Positions 7,142 to 12,304 of a stretch of 12,304 nt of DNA are shown here, one piece after another (position 1 is the first letter of the stretch; each line of letters begins with the position of its first letter). The notes below the pieces were generated by a model that was not told the origin of the DNA, ran no database searches, and worked only from the letters and a program-made list of their open reading frames with translations. Both the position numbers and the translations under genes were made by a program. This DNA is from Phocaeicola_A sp964514145 (GTDB taxonomy: Bacteria; Bacteroidota; Bacteroidia; Bacteroidales; Bacteroidaceae): assembly GCA_964514145.1 (NCBI GenBank), contig CAZEPM010000058.1:1-12304 (forward strand), written 5' to 3'.

Positions 7142-8266
7142 TTATTTTGGTGCTTTTCTATATAAATAAATGGCAATGCCTGTATATAAGATATTAGGGA
7201 TCCATACAGCTATAACTGGCGGAAGGTTGGCATTGATGGCAAACGTTGCTGATATGGTCTGGAACAGGATATAGGAGAAACTGAGCAATAATCCTAGTCC
7301 AAGATGTAACCCCATGCCTCCTTTCGTCTTTCTTGATGACAAAGAAAGTCCGATTGTTGTTAGAATAAACGAAGCAAAAGACATGGCTATACGTTTGTAA
7401 TATTCGATTTCAAACTCTTTGATGTTTGCAAATCCTCTTTCTTTCTGCCGGTCTACGTACTTCTTTAATTCCGGACTTGTCATCATTTCCTGCTGTCCGG
7501 CCAAAATAAGAAAGTCTTGTGGACGCATATAGAGATTCGTGTCTATCCGTTCTCCCTTCGTAATAATCTCTTTATCGCCGGCAAGTTCTCTAATCACATA
7601 GTTTTTAAGTGTCCAATTGTTTCCAGACGGATGTAAAGTATCGTAAACAGCATATCTGGCTGTCAGATGCGACACTAATTTTTTATCTTCGAACTTATCT
7701 AATGAAAAGTTCGATCCGGTTTTGTTATAATCTTGATAGCGTTCGATGTATGCAATGACCCCATCAGCCACTTCCAGTTGCACATTATGAACATATCCTA
7801 AATTTTTCTTTCGCTTATATTGATCTTCAAATTTTAATCTTACCTCATTGCTCTGCGGTATCACATAAGCTCCTAACACATAGGTCAAAATGGCAATCAG
7901 TCCGGCAGAAATCATATAGGGTCGCAATAATCGCTTGAAACTCATGCCAGTGGAGAACATGGCTATAATTTCAGAGTTTTCTGCCAGTTTAGAAGTGAAA
8001 AAGATTACAGCAATGAAAACAAACAGCGGACTGAACAGATTAGAAAAGTAAGGAATGAAATTAAGGTAATATTCAGAAATAATGGAAGACCATGTAGCGC
8101 CTTTGCTGGTGAATTTCTCAATATTCTCATTCATGTCTATGACAACAGCGATTGAGATTATCAGAACAATCGCAAAGAAATATGTTCCCAAAAATTTCTT
8201 AATGATATAAATATCCAATCGTTTCAGCAATCGACAACGGAATAAGTTCTTGAGGTTCAATTTCAT
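7142..8266 (-). CDS. LptF/LptG family permease of the LPS export ABC transporter
   Basis: 374 residues. The YjgP/YjgQ layout is clear: three N-terminal membrane helices (about 26-46, 68-92, 112-135), a periplasmic beta-rich domain (about 140-285) and three C-terminal helices (about 294-311, 318-342, 350-369). The conserved SRKTKGGMGLHLGLG segment lies between helices four and five. LptF and LptG form the inner-membrane pair that, with the LptB ATPase, extracts LPS and passes it to the LptC/LptA bridge. Sequence alone does not tell me which of the two this is, so no symbol is given. The start is 9 bp after the tgt stop, which supports cotranscription; the first 13 residues before LLKRLDIYIIKKFL look like a short N-terminal extension, but no other ATG is available nearby. 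Confidence 0.9.
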   Translation of the reverse strand: MKLNLKNLFRCRLLKRLDIYIIKKFLGTYFFAIVLIISIAVVIDMNENIEKFTSKGATWSSIISEYYLNFIPYFSNLFSPLFVFIAVIFFTSKLAENSEIIAMFSTGMSFKRLLRPYMISAGLIAILTYVLGAYVIPQSNEVRLKFEDQYKRKKNLGYVHNVQLEVADGVIAYIERYQDYNKTGSNFSLDKFEDKKLVSHLTARYAVYDTLHPSGNNWTLKNYVIRELAGDKEIITKGERIDTNLYMRPQDFLILAGQQEMMTSPELKKYVDRQKERGFANIKEFEIEYYKRIAMSFASFILTTIGLSLSSRKTKGGMGLHLGLGLLLSFSYILFQTISATFAINANLPPVIAVWIPNILYTGIAIYLYRKAPK

Positions 8267-8275
8267 AGTTCTGAA

Positions 8276-9406
8276 TTAAAGTCTTGTTGATAATCGATCA
8301 ACCATAGCGACTTTCCACATCAAGAAATCGCCTTGTATAATATGCTTACGAGCTTCACCTACTAACCATAAATAGAAGGCCAAATTATGTACGGAAGCTA
8401 TTTGCATAGCTAATAATTCTTGTGCATGGAATAAATGCCTGAGATAGGCCTTTGAATAGATTGAATCTATGTATGAGGCTCCTTCTTCTTCTATAGGACT
8501 AAAATCGGATTCCCATTTTTTATTGCGCATATTCATGATTCCATTCTTGGTAAAAAGCATGCCATTACGACCATTACGAGTGGGCATGACACAATCGAAC
8601 ATATCGACTCCTCGCTCAATAGATTCTAAGATGTTGATTGGTGTGCCTACTCCCATCAGATAGCGTGGTTTGTCGCTCGGCAAGATTTCATTGACGACTT
8701 CAATCATTTCATACATCTTTTCTGTAGGTTCTCCTACAGCTAACCCACCGATTGCATTTCCATCACATTCTTTAGAAGCAATATACTCTGCTGATTGTTT
8801 ACGCAAATCGGCATAAACACAACCTTGCACTATGGGAAAGAGCGATTGAGGATAGCCATATTTAGGTTCTGTTTCTTTGAAACGTGTCACACAACGATCT
8901 AACCATTTATGAGTGAGTGTCATTGATTTTTTTGCATAAGCATAATCAGAGGTTCCCGGAGCACACTCATCAAAAGCCATTATGATATCAGCTCCTATAA
9001 TACGTTCGATATCTATAACTTTTTCCGGAGAGAAAAAGTGTTTAGAACCATCAATATGCGATCTAAACTCGGCTCCTTCTTCACGCAATTTACGAATACT
9101 TGCTAGAGAAAATACTTGGAACCCCCCACTATCGGTTAACATCGGGCGATCAAAACCATTAAACTTATGAAGTCCACCTGCTTTTTCTAAAATATCAAGT
9201 CCTGGTCTCAAATAGAGATGGTAGGTATTCCCCAGAATAATCTGAGCTTTAATATCGTCTTTAAGTTCATACAAATGCACACCTTTTACTGTAGCGGCAG
9301 TACCAACAGGCATGAATATAGGAGTTTTTATCTGCCCGTGATCTGTTGTTATCAAGCCGGCTCGTGCATTGGTTTTCGTATCCGTATATTGCAACTCGAA
9401 TTTCAT
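8276..9406 (-). CDS. tgt: Queuine/preQ1 tRNA-guanine transglycosylase lacking the zinc cysteines
   Basis: 376 residues. The enzyme exchanges guanine 34 of GUN-anticodon tRNAs (Asp, Asn, His, Tyr) for preQ1 on the way to queuosine. Catalytic features are all present: LTDSGGFQVF (Asp92), AFDEC (Asp146), GGLAVGE (220-226) and DMFDCVMPTRNGRNG with the nucleophile Asp271. In the C-terminal zinc region, where bacterial enzymes have a CxCxxC pattern followed by a His, this protein reads EEEGASYIDSIYSKAY: Gly309, Ser311 and Asp314 stand where the cysteines should be, and only the His (His340, SVHNL) remains. No other cysteine lies between 290 and 376. The rest of the domain is intact, so I read it as a lineage variant, not decay. 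ATG 9406 overlaps the lon stop as ATGA, implying translational coupling. Confidence 0.96.
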   Translation of the reverse strand: MKFELQYTDTKTNARAGLITTDHGQIKTPIFMPVGTAATVKGVHLYELKDDIKAQIILGNTYHLYLRPGLDILEKAGGLHKFNGFDRPMLTDSGGFQVFSLASIRKLREEGAEFRSHIDGSKHFFSPEKVIDIERIIGADIIMAFDECAPGTSDYAYAKKSMTLTHKWLDRCVTRFKETEPKYGYPQSLFPIVQGCVYADLRKQSAEYIASKECDGNAIGGLAVGEPTEKMYEMIEVVNEILPSDKPRYLMGVGTPINILESIERGVDMFDCVMPTRNGRNGMLFTKNGIMNMRNKKWESDFSPIEEEGASYIDSIYSKAYLRHLFHAQELLAMQIASVHNLAFYLWLVGEARKHIIQGDFLMWKVAMVDRLSTRL

Positions 9407-11880
9407 GAGTCCTGCTTAGTAGAGGGTATAGTAAAATCTATCGGATCAGCCACTTTCTCTTTTGTCAATGCTATAGATAGGACTTCCTTAATATCGGAAA
9501 CATAGTGAAATATCACCTTCTTTAAATAGATTTCCGGAATTTCTTCTATATCTTTTTTATTCTCATTGCAAAGAATGATTTCCTTTATTCCGGCACGTTT
9601 TGCTGCCAAAATTTTTTCTTTAATGCCTCCCACAGGTAGAACCTTTCCTCGCAGAGTTATCTCACCCGTCATTGCCAGACTGCTTTTCACTTTACGTTGT
9701 GTCAACGCTGATGCTAAAGCAGTAGCCATCGTTATGCCCGCAGAGGGACCATCTTTCGGTATAGCTCCTTCTGGTACGTGAATATGTATGTTCCAGTGTT
9801 CAAAAATCTCAGGATCAATATTCAATAGTGAAACGTGAGCTTTGATATATTCAAGAGCCAACATGGCAGACTCTTTCATGACATCACCTAGATTTCCTGT
9901 AAGCGTAAGACGTCCACCTTTGCCACGGCTTAAACTGGTTTCTATAAATAGGATTTCTCCACCTACAGCCGTCCAAGCCAGTCCGGTTACGACTCCGGCG
10001 TACTCGTTGCCTTGATATTTGTCAAGCGTGTATTCAGGTGCTCCCAAAAATTCTTTCACTTTATTTGGCTTGATTTCCTGATAAGGATAAGCACCGTTAG
10101 TCGCATAATACCGTGCCAGTTTACGGAAGATTTTGTTTATCTTCTTTTCCAACTCGCGAACTCCAGATTCGCGTGTATACGATTCAATAATTGTCCTTAA
10201 GGTGTTTTTGGGAAGTTTTATCGCATTCTTTTCGATGCCTATATTTTCCATCTCTTTTGGCACCAGATGACGATGAGCTATTTCAATTTTTTCTTCAGTA
10301 ATGTAACCGCTGACTTCTATCAACTCCATTCGGTCTAACAACGGAGCGGGAATCATATTCAAATTGTTTGCCGTTGCTATAAACATTACTTTTGATAAAT
10401 CATAGTCTACATCTAGATAATTATCATGAAAAGCATTGTTTTGTTCAGGATCTAGAACCTCTAACAAAGCGGATGACGGATCACCATTATAATTGGCCTG
10501 ACCAACTTTATCTATTTCATCCAAAATAAATACAGGATTCGAAGAACCCGCTTTTATCAGACCTTTTATAATTCGTCCGGGCATGGCTCCGATATACGTC
10601 TTACGATGACCGCGAATTTCAGCTTCATCATGTAATCCTCCTAAAGAAATTCTTACGTATTTACGTTTCAAAGCCGTAGCAATAGAACGTCCTAATGATG
10701 TCTTTCCCACACCCGGAGGGCCGTAAAGACAAAGAATAGGAGATTTTAAGTCTTGTCTTAGTTTCAAAACTGCCAAATGTTCAAGAATGCGTTCTTTGAC
10801 TTTTTCCAAACTATAATGGTCTTTATTCAAAATCTTTTCGGCATGATTTAGATTCAGATTATCTTCCGTATACTCATTCCACGGAAGACTCAGCATTGTT
10901 TCCAAATAATTAAGCTGAACATTATAATCCGGTGACTGAGGATTCGTCCGTTCTAATTTATTAAGTTCATGTTTGAATATCTTTGCAATGTTTTCATCCC
11001 ACTTCTTTTTACTTGCTTTATGCTCCAGTTCATTCAGATCTTGATCATTTTCACCCAACTCGTCCTGAATGTTTTTCATTTGCTGTTGCAAAAAATATTC
11101 GCGTTGCTGCTGATCAATATCCTCTTTTGTACGCATTTGAATATTGGCTTTTAATTCCGCCAATTGTTGTTCGCGTTTAAGAAAACTCAACAGCCGATAT
11201 GCACGTTGTTTTAGTGAATCCTCTTTCAGTAAAGCTTCTTTTTCTTCAACTTTCAAAGGTAAGTTTGCGCATATATAATTAACTAGAAACATTCTGTTTG
11301 CTATGTTTCTAAGAGCAAATATGGAGTCTTGAGATATATTGTCCGAAGATTGAATGTATTTGATTGTTATATCTTTACAGGTGTCGGTTAGTATATTGAA
11401 TTCCGGATCGTCTTTAGTTGGCAAAATTTCTTTAAGCTGATTAACGACTCCCATTAAATACTGACCGCTAGGAGCATCGTGTATATCCAATAAGTGAAAA
11501 CGTTGCAGACCTTGTAGGATGACAGTTGTTGTTTGGTCTGGCATTTCAAAAACACGTACAATCTTAGCTACAGTACCGATAGGATATAAGTCGTCTACTT
11601 CCGGACGCTCTACTTCCGCTCTAATCTGACATACTGCACCAATAATGTGCCCTTTTTTAAAAGCCTCGTCTACTAATTTTAAAGAAGATTTACGTCCGAT
11701 AGCTACAGGAAGCACCACTCCGGGGAATAGTACCATGTTGCGTAAAGGCAAAATAGGTAAACATTTGTCAATCTCTTCTTCAAATAACTGTTCTTCATTA
11801 CCATCAAAATCAGCTATTAAAGAAAATGAGTTCTCAGGCTCATTAGTGCCATCTAAATCGATATATTTTCTTTTTACCAT
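9403..11880 (-). CDS. lon: ATP-dependent protease Lon (LonA type)
   Basis: 825 residues, full length for LonA. An acidic N-terminal tail (1-38) is followed by the LON substrate-binding domain (about 40-240, starting LPILPLRNMVLFPG), a coiled helical region rich in Gln/Glu (about 235-330), and the AAA+ module with Walker A GPPGVGKT (387-394) and Walker B VFILDEID (450-457). The proteolytic domain has PKDGPSAG with catalytic Ser713 and GGIKEK with catalytic Lys756, spaced 43 residues apart as in E. coli Lon. It degrades misfolded and selected regulatory proteins in the cytoplasm. It is the first gene of the - strand cluster, with a good -7 element about 60 bp upstream, and overlaps tgt by 4 bases. 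I see no CIRCE-like heat-shock operator; a small CCTTT/AAAGG inverted repeat (11908-11923 region) lies in its leader. Confidence 0.98.
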   Translation of the reverse strand: MVKRKYIDLDGTNEPENSFSLIADFDGNEEQLFEEEIDKCLPILPLRNMVLFPGVVLPVAIGRKSSLKLVDEAFKKGHIIGAVCQIRAEVERPEVDDLYPIGTVAKIVRVFEMPDQTTTVILQGLQRFHLLDIHDAPSGQYLMGVVNQLKEILPTKDDPEFNILTDTCKDITIKYIQSSDNISQDSIFALRNIANRMFLVNYICANLPLKVEEKEALLKEDSLKQRAYRLLSFLKREQQLAELKANIQMRTKEDIDQQQREYFLQQQMKNIQDELGENDQDLNELEHKASKKKWDENIAKIFKHELNKLERTNPQSPDYNVQLNYLETMLSLPWNEYTEDNLNLNHAEKILNKDHYSLEKVKERILEHLAVLKLRQDLKSPILCLYGPPGVGKTSLGRSIATALKRKYVRISLGGLHDEAEIRGHRKTYIGAMPGRIIKGLIKAGSSNPVFILDEIDKVGQANYNGDPSSALLEVLDPEQNNAFHDNYLDVDYDLSKVMFIATANNLNMIPAPLLDRMELIEVSGYITEEKIEIAHRHLVPKEMENIGIEKNAIKLPKNTLRTIIESYTRESGVRELEKKINKIFRKLARYYATNGAYPYQEIKPNKVKEFLGAPEYTLDKYQGNEYAGVVTGLAWTAVGGEILFIETSLSRGKGGRLTLTGNLGDVMKESAMLALEYIKAHVSLLNIDPEIFEHWNIHIHVPEGAIPKDGPSAGITMATALASALTQRKVKSSLAMTGEITLRGKVLPVGGIKEKILAAKRAGIKEIILCNENKKDIEEIPEIYLKKVIFHYVSDIKEVLSIALTKEKVADPIDFTIPSTKQDS

Positions 11881-11936
11881 GTTTATGTACTAAATCTATC
11901 TGGTTCCCCTTTATTCTCAAAGGTGTAAAATGATTG

Positions 11937-11944
11937 CAAAGTTA
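11937..11944 (-). promoter_or_regulatory. lon: Putative lon promoter (-7 element)
   Basis: CAAAGTTA on the + strand reads TAACTTTG on the - strand, an exact TAnnTTTG match. It would start transcription near 11930 and give a leader of about 50 bases. No clear TTTG -33 element is seen at the expected distance (around 11964-11968), so the promoter may need an activator or an alternative sigma factor. Confidence 0.45.
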
Positions 11945-12125
11945 CATATTACTTTCTTAAAAGGAATTTTATTCTTCTAAAATGTTTTGTCCGTTTATTA
12001 ATTTTGCGACAGATAAAATAAGTTATATGTTAAACAACGGCAAAAAGCGGAATCATTGCCACCTATTGCTTCTTCGAAAAAAGCCTATTATTGACGTATG
12101 TTTCATCAGAGACATGGGCTAAGGC

Positions 12126-12304
12126 TTATATCGAACTTACGTTAATATTACAAATCCTGGATGATAAATTACGGATAATCATTTTTCGAGCTGTCTTTAA
12201 TGCGGCTGGCAGCAGGTTTGGCTCCATGATTTCCAGTGTCTCCCGCAGTTCGGCAAGCAATTCGGGATAGGATTTGCATTGCTCGTATGCCAATTTCATA
12301 CAAA
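12126..12304 (-). CDS. Unrecognised protein, C-terminal part (runs off the window)
   Basis: A - strand frame stays open for 59 codons from the window edge to a TAA at 12126-12128. The visible protein includes LAYEQCKSYPELLAELRE, then a helical stretch with EIMEPNLLPAALKTARKM, and ends ICNINVSSI. An in-frame ATG at 12299 could begin a 57-residue protein, but the frame is open beyond it, so a longer gene is likely. Codon choice (many CTG, GCC, GAG, CGG) is more GC-rich than in lon, which suggests real coding and perhaps a different origin. I do not recognise the family. It is transcribed in the same direction as lon, with a 245-bp spacer, so it is probably not in the lon operon. Confidence 0.5.
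   Translation of the reverse strand, partial: CMKLAYEQCKSYPELLAELRETLEIMEPNLLPAALKTARKMIIRNLSSRICNINVSSI

Noticed and set aside
12027..12122. 31-codon + strand ORF behind a TAATTTTG at 11999-12006
   Set aside because: The -33 element is missing at a proper distance, the peptide has no recognisable features, and such a short ORF is expected by chance.

Overview
The window looks like Bacteroidales chromosome (phylum Bacteroidota). The evidence is a DUF3810 protein, a SPOR-tailed amidase paired with an MCE protein, Bacteroidota-type DnaA, Tgt and Lon proteins, and TAnnTTTG-like -7 elements in place of sigma-70 boxes. The genus cannot be fixed. The sequence comes from a draft assembly: exactly 100 Ns occupy 5388-5487.

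Left part, all on the + strand: a membrane-anchored HExxH protein of the DUF3810 family (10-1071); a 361-bp intergenic region with an imperfect 22-bp tandem repeat; a two-gene envelope unit made of an N-acetylmuramoyl-L-alanine amidase (1433-2590) and an MlaD/MCE lipid-transport protein (2618-3514); an AT-rich 354-bp region with five copies of one heptamer and a 13-bp direct repeat; then dnaA (3869-5266). No DnaA boxes are visible in that region, so there is no sequence support for an origin here.

Right part, all on the - strand and convergent with dnaA: lon (11880-9403), tgt (9406-8276, ATGA overlap with lon), an LptF/LptG-family permease (8266-7142, 9 bp after tgt) and a phosphoethanolamine-transferase-like sulfatase-fold membrane enzyme (7106 into the gap, 35 bp after the permease). 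The first three are almost certainly one operon joining protein quality control, tRNA queuosine modification and LPS export. The fourth may be its tail, which would fit LPS modification, or may have its own promoter. Upstream of lon is a 245-bp spacer with a good lon -7 element, then the 3' end of an unrecognised - strand gene that runs off the window.

The core genes are ordinary housekeeping and envelope genes. I see no defence, mobile or biosynthetic system. The points worth following are the minisatellite with flanking inverted repeat, the heptamer cluster upstream of dnaA, the Tgt that lacks its three zinc cysteines, and the palindromic sequence beside the assembly gap.
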